NCBI GenBank assembly: GCA_023416195.1
Contig: JAEZID010000439.1
Location: forward strand, 1 to 6,102
Source of the DNA: Pseudomonadota bacterium
Lineage (GTDB): Bacteria > Pseudomonadota > Alphaproteobacteria > Azospirillales > Azospirillaceae
Reading direction: 5' to 3'
DNA length: 6,102 bases
Shown: positions 1-5,036 of the stretch, piece by piece
How positions within the stretch are numbered: position 1 is the first letter of the stretch
Layout of the letters: each line of letters starts with the position of its first letter
Translations under genes and position numbers: made by a program
Notes under the pieces: model-generated
What the model was told of the DNA's origin: nothing
Seen by the model: the letters and a program-made list of their open reading frames with translations, nothing else
Database searches by the model: none

Positions 1-101
1 TACGGCAGGATCAGCTTGTCCTTGATGAACTGCCAGATGATGCGCGTCATCTCGTCGCCGTCGAGTTCGACGACCGGATTGGCTACCTTGATCTTCGTCA
101 T
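1..101 (-). CDS. icd: NADP-dependent isocitrate dehydrogenase, N-terminal fragment
   Basis: This is the start of a gene that runs off the left edge; 33 complete codons are visible. The peptide begins MTKIKVANPVVELDGDEMTR and continues IIWQFIKDKLILP. That is the characteristic N-terminus of the dimeric, eukaryote-like NADP-isocitrate dehydrogenase common in alphaproteobacteria, with the VELDGDEMTRIIW block. The enzyme oxidatively decarboxylates isocitrate to 2-oxoglutarate in the cytoplasmic TCA cycle and supplies NADPH. The ATG is preceded on the minus strand by a GGGGAGAA Shine-Dalgarno sequence (positions 111-118) at 9 nt spacing, which supports this start. The catalytic residues lie outside the window. 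The family assignment rests on recognising the N-terminal motif. Confidence 0.93.
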   Translation of the reverse strand, partial: MTKIKVANPVVELDGDEMTRIIWQFIKDKLILP

Positions 102-230
102 GGGTGCGAGTTCTCCCCGAACGGGTAAGGGCGTTGGCTATTCCATGGGCACCGGGCGCGCCGGTTGACGGCGTTGGCCGGGTTACCGCTTGCGGGCGGC
201 TCCCGACTCCCCGGACGGAAACGGATCGCG

Positions 231-236
231 GTTATA
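231..236 (-). promoter_or_regulatory. possible -10 element for icd
   Basis: Read on the minus strand, this is TATAAC inside the run GCTATATAACC. It is the only AT-rich island in the otherwise GC-rich 241-bp gap between the LOG-family gene and icd. It matches the sigma-70 -10 consensus at 5 of 6 positions. The hexamer 17 nt upstream (CTTTCG) is a poor -35 match, so the call is weak. If used, it gives icd a leader of about 120 nt. That leader would contain an ACCGG-GCGCG-CCGGT inverted repeat (151-165) and two copies of GGCGTTGGC (130-138 and 170-178). Confidence 0.25.
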
Positions 237-240
237 TAGC

Positions 241-273
241 ACCGCCCCCTTGCCGAAAGGAAGGCGCGGCGGT
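241..273 (-). repeat. GC-rich inverted repeat between LOG gene and icd
   Basis: The arms ACCGCC (241-246) and GGCGGT (268-273) are complementary. An inner CCTT (248-251) can pair with AAGG (257-260). The repeat lies about 70 bp downstream of the LOG-family stop codon and just upstream of the possible icd -10. It could help terminate LOG transcription, but no T-run follows it on the minus strand, only GCTATATAACC. It is therefore not a canonical intrinsic terminator. Confidence 0.25.
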
Positions 274-342
274 GTCATAAACGCCGTAAATTGACCGGAA
301 AATGGCGGAAACAGACGCTTCTGGTCCTACCACTTGGCCAAT

Positions 343-927
343 TCAGAGTTTCTGGAAGCGGGTTTTCAGGGACGGTTCCGGTTCGTGCTCCAGCGCGTCG
401 AACACTTCGTCCACCTCGTTCACCACGGTGAACAGGGCGCGGTGGCTGGTCTGGGCGAAACCCTGCGCGATCATGTGGTCGATCAGGCCCAGCAGCGGGC
501 GCCAGTAGCCGTCCACGTCCACGACGACGATGGGCTTGTCGTGCAGCCGCAGTTGCTTCCAGGTCAGGACCTCGAAGGCTTCGTCCATGGTGCCGAGGCC
601 GCCCGGTAGCACCACGAAGGCGTCCGACCGCTCCACCATCATGCGCTTGCGGGTGTGCATGCTGTCCACGACGAGGAGTTCGGTCAGGCCGGTGTGCTCG
701 ACCTCGGCGGACTGGATGTGCTCCGGGATGATGCCGACCACGCTGCCCCCGGCGCCCAGCGCCGCGTCGGCCACGATGCCCATCAGCCCGACCCGGCCGC
801 CGCCGTAGACCAATTGGATGTCCCGGCGGGCCAATCCCTCGCCCAGCGCGTGCGCGGTATCCTTGTAGAGGTCGGCGACGCGGCTGGACGAACCGCAATA
901 GACGCACACGGACTTCGGAGCCTTCAT
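343..927 (-). CDS. LOG family protein (cytokinin riboside 5'-monophosphate phosphoribohydrolase)
   Basis: This is a complete 194-residue cytoplasmic protein of the TIGR00730/LOG Rossmann-fold family, matching the usual family length. Visible family motifs are an N-terminal VCVYCGSS strand-loop (residues 7-14), YGGGRVGLMG (41-50), MHTRKRMM (90-97) and the signature PGGLGTMDE (108-116). In characterised LOG enzymes the Arg of the RKRMM segment and the Glu ending PGGxGTxxE form the active site; both are present. LOG enzymes hydrolyse cytokinin nucleoside 5'-monophosphates to the active free base plus ribose 5-phosphate. Many bacterial members also act on AMP or have other roles, so the substrate is inferred. 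The start is supported by a purine-rich GAAAGGGTGA just upstream of the ATG. The gene is monocistronic as far as can be seen, divergent from the cytochrome c' gene and upstream of icd with a 241-bp gap. Family assignment is firm; cytokinin function is probable only. Confidence 0.92.
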   Translation of the reverse strand: MKAPKSVCVYCGSSSRVADLYKDTAHALGEGLARRDIQLVYGGGRVGLMGIVADAALGAGGSVVGIIPEHIQSAEVEHTGLTELLVVDSMHTRKRMMVERSDAFVVLPGGLGTMDEAFEVLTWKQLRLHDKPIVVVDVDGYWRPLLGLIDHMIAQGFAQTSHRALFTVVNEVDEVFDALEHEPEPSLKTRFQKL

Positions 928-1059
928 CGCTCACCCTTTCTTTCCTGGAGAGCACCACGTTTCGGCGACTGGTCCGATGCGCCGGTCCAATCCACCTAGG
1001 GCCAGGGAATACCAGCCCCGGCCATTGCGTCTACCCGGACAACCGGTATGGATCCATTC

Positions 1060-1065
1060 AGGAGG
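1060..1065 (+). promoter_or_regulatory. ribosome binding site fixing the cytochrome c' start
   Basis: A perfect AGGAGG lies 6 nt before the ATG at 1072. An in-frame ATG at 1048 would add eight charged residues in front of the signal peptide and has no comparable site before it. The downstream ATG is therefore preferred. Confidence 0.8.
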
Positions 1066-1071
1066 GACCAC

Positions 1072-1557
1072 ATGGACTCGCGCGTCATCAACGCTCTGGC
1101 GGCCATTTCCGTTGCCGGGGGGCTGTTCATCGGCTTCGGGGGCATCGCCGGAACCGCCATCGGCGCCGATCCGGTGGCGCTCGTGAAACAGCGCGAGCAG
1201 ACGATGAAAACCATGGGCGGCGGTCTCGGCAACGTCGCCAAGTTCGTGAAGGGGGAGGGGGCCACCGTCGCCGACGTCCGCGCCGCCGCCGCCGCCATCA
1301 CCGAAATGGCCGCGAAGGATCCGAACACGGTCTTCCCGCAGGGCACCGCCATCGGGGTGTCCGACAGCGAGGCCAAGCCGGAACTGTGGCAGCACTGGCC
1401 GAAGACGGTGGAGTACTGGAACGGCCTGAAGCCGGCCGCCGCCCGCCTGACCGAGGCCGCCAACGGCGGCGACCGCGCCCAGATCGCGCAGGCGATGCAG
1501 GCCATGTCCAAGGCCTGCTCCAACTGCCATGAGGATTTCCGGCAGAAGAAGCCGTGA
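1072..1557 (+). CDS. cytochrome c' (class II cytochrome c), exported
   Basis: This is a 161-residue protein with an N-terminal signal peptide (hydrophobic stretch about residues 6-31, cleavage probably after GTAIGA at about 32). The mature part is alpha-helical, with a single haem-binding CSNCH (149-153) close to the C-terminus. A C-terminal CxxCH in a small four-helix protein is the hallmark of class II cytochromes c. The segment LVKQREQTMKTMGG (37-50) matches the first helix of cytochromes c', including the conserved Arg (R41). By alignment from memory, M45 falls at the distal-haem position, where other members carry Leu, Met or Tyr. The protein should be periplasmic. Family members bind NO and CO and are linked to NO tolerance or electron transfer. 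The stop overlaps the start of the next cytochrome gene, so the two are probably co-translated. I see no convincing promoter in the 144-bp divergent gap before it. Confidence 0.9.
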   Translation: MDSRVINALAAISVAGGLFIGFGGIAGTAIGADPVALVKQREQTMKTMGGGLGNVAKFVKGEGATVADVRAAAAAITEMAAKDPNTVFPQGTAIGVSDSEAKPELWQHWPKTVEYWNGLKPAAARLTEAANGGDRAQIAQAMQAMSKACSNCHEDFRQKKP

Positions 1558-2441
1558 TGGACACGACGGCTCCAGCGACGGTTCCGGCGCTCCTGCTGCT
1601 GCTTCTGGCGGTATCCGGCAGGGCGCTGGCGGTGGACCCGTCCTCGCCCGACCCGGTCGTGCGCGGCGAATACCTGTTCAACGCCGCCGGCTGCTACGGC
1701 TGCCACACCGACGAGAAGGGCGGGGGCAAGCCGCTGGCCGGCGGGCGGCCGCTCGCCACGCCCTTCGGCACCTTCTACCCGCCCAACATCACCCCGGACC
1801 CGGACCACGGCATCGGCCGCTGGTCCGCCGCCGATTTCGTCCGCGCCCTGCGCGAGGGCAAGGGGCGGGAGGGCGAACCCCTCTATCCGGCCTTTCCCTA
1901 CACCAGCTACACGCGGATGACCGACCGCGACCTGTCGGACCTGAAGGCCTACCTGTTCACGCGCGACGCCGTTCCCACCCCCAACAAGCCGCACGAGTTG
2001 GCCCCGCCTTTCTCCTGGCGCTTCACCCTGGCCGGCTGGCAACGGCTCTACCTTAACGCGGTCGGTCCCCGCCCCGACGATCCGTCCAAGCCGCCGGAGT
2101 GGAACCGGGGCCGCTATCTGGTGGAGGCGGTCGCCCATTGCGGGGAATGCCACACGCCGCGCACGACGCTGGGCGGCCTGGATCGCGACCGCTCTTTGGC
2201 CGGCAGCCCCAAGGGACCGGACGGCGACAAGGTGCCCAACATCACGCCGCACCCCAAGGCGGGCATCGGCTCCTGGTCTGCGGGCGACATCGCGCTGCTG
2301 TTGGAAATCGGCCTGCTTCCCGATGGGGACGTGGCCGGTGGAGCGATGGCCGAGGTGGTGCGCAACTCCACCTCCAAGCTGACGGCGGAGGACCGCGCGG
2401 CCATCGCCGCCTATCTCAAATCCATTCCGCCCCTCGAATAG
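1557..2441 (+). CDS. diheme cytochrome c, exported
   Basis: This is a 294-residue protein with a signal peptide (Leu-rich core about residues 10-19, cleavage near GRALA at 21-25). It contains two cytochrome c domains. The haem sites are CYGCH (46-50) and CGECH (195-199). Each is followed by a matching segment, NITPDPDHGIGRWSAADF (77-94) and NITPHPKAGIGSWSAGDI (228-245), which indicates an internal duplication. Probable axial methionines are M121 (YTRMTDRDL) and M264 (GGAMAEVV). The sequence resembles the cytochrome subunits of membrane alcohol or gluconate dehydrogenases, but those usually carry three haems and sit beside a dehydrogenase gene. Neither is seen here. It probably carries electrons in the periplasm, with the cytochrome c' as likely partner. 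Its ATG overlaps the preceding TGA (TGATG). A GTG one codon upstream (1554) is an equally possible start. The physiological donor and acceptor cannot be told from the sequence. Confidence 0.88.
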   Translation: MDTTAPATVPALLLLLLAVSGRALAVDPSSPDPVVRGEYLFNAAGCYGCHTDEKGGGKPLAGGRPLATPFGTFYPPNITPDPDHGIGRWSAADFVRALREGKGREGEPLYPAFPYTSYTRMTDRDLSDLKAYLFTRDAVPTPNKPHELAPPFSWRFTLAGWQRLYLNAVGPRPDDPSKPPEWNRGRYLVEAVAHCGECHTPRTTLGGLDRDRSLAGSPKGPDGDKVPNITPHPKAGIGSWSAGDIALLLEIGLLPDGDVAGGAMAEVVRNSTSKLTAEDRAAIAAYLKSIPPLE

Positions 2442-2498
2442 GTCTCGAACACATGACGCAAACAGCCGGCGCGAAGGCGGTGCGGGCCGTCCGTGAGG

Positions 2499-2508
2499 AT
2501 ATGCATAT
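2499..2508. repeat. ATATGCATAT palindrome upstream of the LysM gene
   Basis: This is a perfect 10-bp palindrome with GGAT and ATCC flanks in a GC-rich gap (2442-2598). It could be an operator-like site or simply chance. It overlaps the initiation region of the possible leader ORF. A weak -10-like TATCCT lies downstream at 2548-2553. Confidence 0.2.
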
Positions 2509-2602
2509 GATCCATCGGCGGTGTTCTGTCTGGGCAATCCGATCTGCTATCCTCCAGACGGTCGGCGTGTCGGCCGGTGGCGAAGCGGCGGTGCATCCGT
2601 GA
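2507..2602 (+). CDS. possible short leader ORF coupled to the LysM gene
   Basis: This is a 31-codon ORF (begins MIHRRCSVWAIRSAILQ) starting at an ATG preceded by GTGAGG at about 8 nt. In-frame ATGs at 2453 and 2501 would give longer versions of up to 49 residues. Its TGA (2600-2602) overlaps the GTG start of the LysM gene as GTGA, the arrangement of translationally coupled genes. The LysM start itself has only a weak Shine-Dalgarno sequence, so coupling would be useful. I recognise no family. Codon use is less G/C-biased than in neighbouring genes (for example TGT TCT, TCT GCT), which argues against a conserved protein. It may be fortuitous, and a promoter at about 2548 would leave it untranscribed. 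Confidence 0.2.
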   Translation: MIHRRCSVWAIRSAILQTVGVSAGGEAAVHP

Positions 2603-3741
2603 ATCAGGTTCTCCTTTTCGGCGGTGTGGCGGCAGTCCTGGCGGCCGGAGCGGTCGCCTATGTCTCTCTGACTCCGCCGCCATCCCCGAAAGGCGCCACC
2701 GTGGCGCTCGGTCCGGCCGTCGCGGCGCCCGCAAAGCCCGCCGAAACGAAATCCACTGAAACGAAACCCGCCGGGTCCCGCCCCAGGCCCGTCGCCGTGA
2801 CGCCGGCCCCGGCCCCAGCCCCAGCCCAGCCTCCCGCTCCCAGCGGCCCACGCTTCGACATCGTGCGTGTTGCCCCCGATGGCGCGGCGGTGATCGCCGG
2901 CCGCGCGACGCCCGGTTCCTCGGTCACCGTGCGCGATGGCGAGCAACCCCTGGGCTCGGTCGAGGCCGATGGGCGCGGCGAGTGGGTGCTTCTGCCCGAC
3001 CAGCCGCTCATCCCCGGCACGCGCGAGCTGAATCTGTCCGAACAGAAGCCCGGCACCGCCGAATCCATTCCGTCCGAGCGGATCGTGGTCGTGATGGTTC
3101 CGGAACCGGCGCCCGCCGCCGGCGGTGCCTCCTCGGAGGCGCCCTCGCCGCCTCTCGCCGCCCCGCTTGCCGTTGCCGTCCCGCGCGACGGCTTGGGGCC
3201 GAGCACCGTCCTGCAAGCCCCTACCGTTCTCAAGGAAACCGCCCCCAAGCAAGCCGCGCCCGTGACGCGCAGCATCGCGGCCCCGCCGCCGCCGGGCGGC
3301 GTGTCGGTGGAAAGCATGGATTACAACGCCGCCGGGCAGGTGGCGATGGGCGGGCGCGCCCAGCCGGGCAGCGCGGTTCAGCTTTATCTCGACAACCTCT
3401 TGGTCGGGCGCGCCCACACCGACCCGGACGGCCGTTGGCGGCTCAGCCCCGAACGGGCGATCAGCCCCGGCGTCTACACGCTGCGCGCCGATCAGGTGAC
3501 CGAGGCCGGCAAGGTGACCGCCCGAGTCGAGCTTCCCGTCCAGGTGTCGGAGGTGCCGGCCAACCTGCCGGAAGGCCGGAAGGTCGTGGTCCAGCCCGGC
3601 AACAGCCTGTGGCGCATCGCCCGCACCACCTACGGCCATGGCGTGCAGTACACGCAGATTTACCAGGCCAACCGCGATCAGATCCGCGATCCGGACCTGA
3701 TCTATCCGGGCCAGATCTTCGCGCTTCCTGTCGCGAACTGA
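2599..3741 (+). CDS. membrane-anchored LysM domain protein with two Ig-like repeats
   Basis: This is a 380-residue protein starting at GTG. That start places a hydrophobic segment (residues 3-24) at the very N-terminus, as a signal anchor or uncleaved signal. The frame stays open upstream to 2521, but that extension has no hydrophobic logic. Domain order is: membrane segment; Pro/Ala-rich linker (25-84, with PAPAPAPAQPPAP); first beta-rich domain (about 85-154); second Pro/Ala-rich linker (about 165-233); second, homologous domain (about 235-315); LysM (about 329-377). The two middle domains share GRATPGSSV/GRAQPGSAV and a following DGRGEW/DGRWRL block, so they are duplicates of an Ig-like sandwich. 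The LysM carries PGNSLWRIARTTYG and YPGQIFALP, typical of peptidoglycan binding. It probably spans the periplasm and contacts the cell wall. No catalytic domain is visible. The next gene converges with a 4-bp gap. Confidence 0.87.
   Translation: MNQVLLFGGVAAVLAAGAVAYVSLTPPPSPKGATVALGPAVAAPAKPAETKSTETKPAGSRPRPVAVTPAPAPAPAQPPAPSGPRFDIVRVAPDGAAVIAGRATPGSSVTVRDGEQPLGSVEADGRGEWVLLPDQPLIPGTRELNLSEQKPGTAESIPSERIVVVMVPEPAPAAGGASSEAPSPPLAAPLAVAVPRDGLGPSTVLQAPTVLKETAPKQAAPVTRSIAAPPPPGGVSVESMDYNAAGQVAMGGRAQPGSAVQLYLDNLLVGRAHTDPDGRWRLSPERAISPGVYTLRADQVTEAGKVTARVELPVQVSEVPANLPEGRKVVVQPGNSLWRIARTTYGHGVQYTQIYQANRDQIRDPDLIYPGQIFALPVAN
3676..3702. repeat. inverted repeat near the 3' end of the LysM gene
   Basis: Two 11-nt arms, GATCAGATCCG and CGGACCTGATC, flank a 5-nt loop (CGATC) with one mismatch. 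The repeat encodes the DQIRDPDLI stretch of the LysM domain and ends about 37 bp before the stop codon. It has no T-run after it, so it is not a standard terminator. With a convergent gene 4 bp away there is no room for a conventional terminator between the stops. Confidence 0.4.
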
Positions 3742-3745
3742 TCGA

Positions 3746-4228
3746 TCACAGGTACGGCGCGAGCATCCGCAGGAAGGGCCGCGCCTCCTGGAGCGCCAGC
3801 ACCGTCTGATGGATCAGATCCTCCGGAGTCGCCTGTCCATCGTGCCGCGCTTCGGAGAACAGCAGGATTTTCTGCCCCCCCTGCACCAGGAAGCGGGCGA
3901 ATTTCAGGTCCTGAATGCCGCGCAGGATGCCGAGCAACTGCCGGCGCCGCTCCGGCGACTGCGCGGTGTAGGGGATGTGCCCGACCTCTGCCCAGATCTG
4001 CGACACCGACACCGCGCCGTCGAAGCTGACCGCCACGTTGAACGGCAGGTCGTCGGCCATGAAATGCAGGCGCGCCGGGCGTGGCGGCTTGGCGATGCCC
4101 AGCACGCCTTCCGGCGTCATCACGAAGGAGTCGGGGTTGAACGGCAGCGCGGTCTCGGCGACCTCCGCGAGCGACGGCATGGCCTGAAGGCGGGCGGCGG
4201 GAACGGACACGGGGGGTCGCTCATTCAT
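3746..4228 (-). CDS. hypothetical protein, possibly YbjN-like
   Basis: This is a 160-residue soluble protein with no signal peptide or membrane segment. I do not recognise it firmly. It has an N-terminal region with FNPDSFVMTPEGVLGIAKPP (30-49), a beta-rich middle (NVAVSFDGAVSVSQIWAEVG, 64-83) and then alternating helix and strand. It ends with a strand (KILLFSEARHDG) followed by TPEDLIHQTVLALQEARPFL. The strand-then-long-helix ending resembles the YbjN/type III chaperone-like fold, but this is a pattern impression only. Codon use matches the neighbours and the frame is intact, so it is probably a real gene. The ATG at 4228 has no strong Shine-Dalgarno sequence; an internal ATG at residue 17 is an alternative. 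Its TGA and that of the LysM gene on the other strand form the palindrome TGATCGATCA (3739-3748). It is divergent from psd across about 110 bp. Confidence 0.72.
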   Translation of the reverse strand: MNERPPVSVPAARLQAMPSLAEVAETALPFNPDSFVMTPEGVLGIAKPPRPARLHFMADDLPFNVAVSFDGAVSVSQIWAEVGHIPYTAQSPERRRQLLGILRGIQDLKFARFLVQGGQKILLFSEARHDGQATPEDLIHQTVLALQEARPFLRMLAPYL

Positions 4229-4270
4229 GTCGATGGTTGGCGTCAGTCTCCGCCCCGCCTGCTAAAATTC

Positions 4271-4299
4271 TGTAAAGGGCGGGTGAGGGCGTCTAGAAT
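4271..4299 (+). promoter_or_regulatory. probable promoter of psd-pssA
   Basis: TAGAAT (4294-4299) matches the -10 consensus at 5 of 6 positions. TGTAAA (4271-4276) lies exactly 17 bp upstream as a partial -35 (3 of 6). It sits in the only relatively AT-rich part of the gap before psd, about 40 bp ahead of the psd ATG. Its position fits transcription of the operon. Confidence 0.4.
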
Positions 4300-4337
4300 G
4301 CGCCGCATCAAACGCAGTAAGGGCTGAAGAGACGGCG

Positions 4338-5036
4338 ATGTCCGCCATTGATACCGTAGTCGTTCCGATCCACCGCGCCGGCTGGCCTTTCATCGCCGCC
4401 TTCGCCGTGGTTTCCCTGGTCCTCGGGCTTGCCGTCGCCGAACCGCTCGGCTGGATCGGGCTCGTGCTGACCCTGTGGTGCGCGTACTTCTTCCGCGACC
4501 CCGACCGCGTCACACCATCGCGCCCCGGCCTGCTGGTCAGCCCGGCCGACGGCCGCGTGACCATGATCGTGCCGGCCGTGCCGCCGCCCGAACTCGGCAT
4601 GGGCGACGAGCCGCGCACCCGCATCAGCATCTTCCTCAACGTCTTCAACGTGCACGTCAACCGTGTGCCGGCGGACGGCACGGTGGTCGCGGCGGAATAC
4701 CACAAGGGCACCTTCGTGAACGCCGCGCTGGACAAGGCCAGCGAGGAGAATGAGCGCGCCGCCTTCCGCCACCGCCTGCCCGATGGGCGCGAGATCGCCT
4801 ATGTGCAGATCGCTGGCCTCGTCGCGCGCCGCATCCTGTTCTGGGTCAAGCCGGGGCAGGAGGTGAAGGCGGGCGAGCGCTTCGGCCTGATCCGTTTCGG
4901 CAGCCGCACCGACGTCTACCTGCCGGACGGCGTGGCCCCGCTGGTCTGCGTCGGGCAGAGCGCCATCGGCGGTGAGACGGTTCTGGCCGACCTGACCTCC
5001 ACCGAACCGCAACGCCAGGGGGAAGTGCGCCGATGA
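4338..5036 (+). CDS. psd: phosphatidylserine decarboxylase proenzyme (short type)
   Basis: This is a 232-residue pyruvoyl enzyme that decarboxylates phosphatidylserine to phosphatidylethanolamine at the inner membrane. Visible features are two N-terminal hydrophobic segments (about 14-33 and 37-51), YFFRDPDR (50-57), SPADGRV (68-74, with the likely catalytic Asp71), NVFNVHVNRVPADG (101-114, His106) and the self-cleavage site IRFGSRTDVYLP. In that site G188-S189 is where the chain splits, and Ser189 becomes the pyruvoyl group of the small alpha subunit. The motif is FGS, not the LGST of enterobacterial enzymes. That motif and the short length mark the PSD subfamily found in rhizobia and archaea. 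A GAAGAGA lies 5 nt before the ATG. The stop overlaps the pssA start as ATGA, so the two lipid genes are co-expressed. All key residues are present and the gene looks functional. Confidence 0.96.
   Translation: MSAIDTVVVPIHRAGWPFIAAFAVVSLVLGLAVAEPLGWIGLVLTLWCAYFFRDPDRVTPSRPGLLVSPADGRVTMIVPAVPPPELGMGDEPRTRISIFLNVFNVHVNRVPADGTVVAAEYHKGTFVNAALDKASEENERAAFRHRLPDGREIAYVQIAGLVARRILFWVKPGQEVKAGERFGLIRFGSRTDVYLPDGVAPLVCVGQSAIGGETVLADLTSTEPQRQGEVRR

Noticed and set aside
961..1000. GGTCC repeated twice in the divergent LOG/cytochrome gap
   Set aside because: Five-base repeats are expected by chance in GC-rich DNA. No symmetry or spacing supports an operator.
1025..1052. TTGCGT and TATGGA as a promoter for the cytochrome operon
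   Set aside because: Matches are weak (3 of 6 each), and transcription would begin at or inside the Shine-Dalgarno sequence, so this is unlikely.
1048..1071. Upstream ATG for cytochrome c'
   Set aside because: The AGGAGG at 1060-1065 lies inside this extension and points to the ATG at 1072. The extra residues are charged and precede the signal peptide.
996..2537. 513-codon open frame on the minus strand opposite the two cytochrome genes
   Set aside because: It lies antisense to two clearly recognised cytochrome genes with CxxCH motifs. Its translation is rich in Arg, Gly and Ala without domain motifs, as expected for a shadow frame in GC-rich DNA.
2521..2598. N-terminal extension of the LysM protein from GTG 2521
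   Set aside because: It would put 26 residues with many Arg and Pro before the membrane segment. The GTG at 2599 gives a typical signal anchor.
2416..3639. 407-codon minus-strand open frame opposite the LysM gene
   Set aside because: Composition is low-complexity Gly/Arg/His and there is no recognisable domain. The plus strand has a signal anchor, duplicated domains and a LysM motif.
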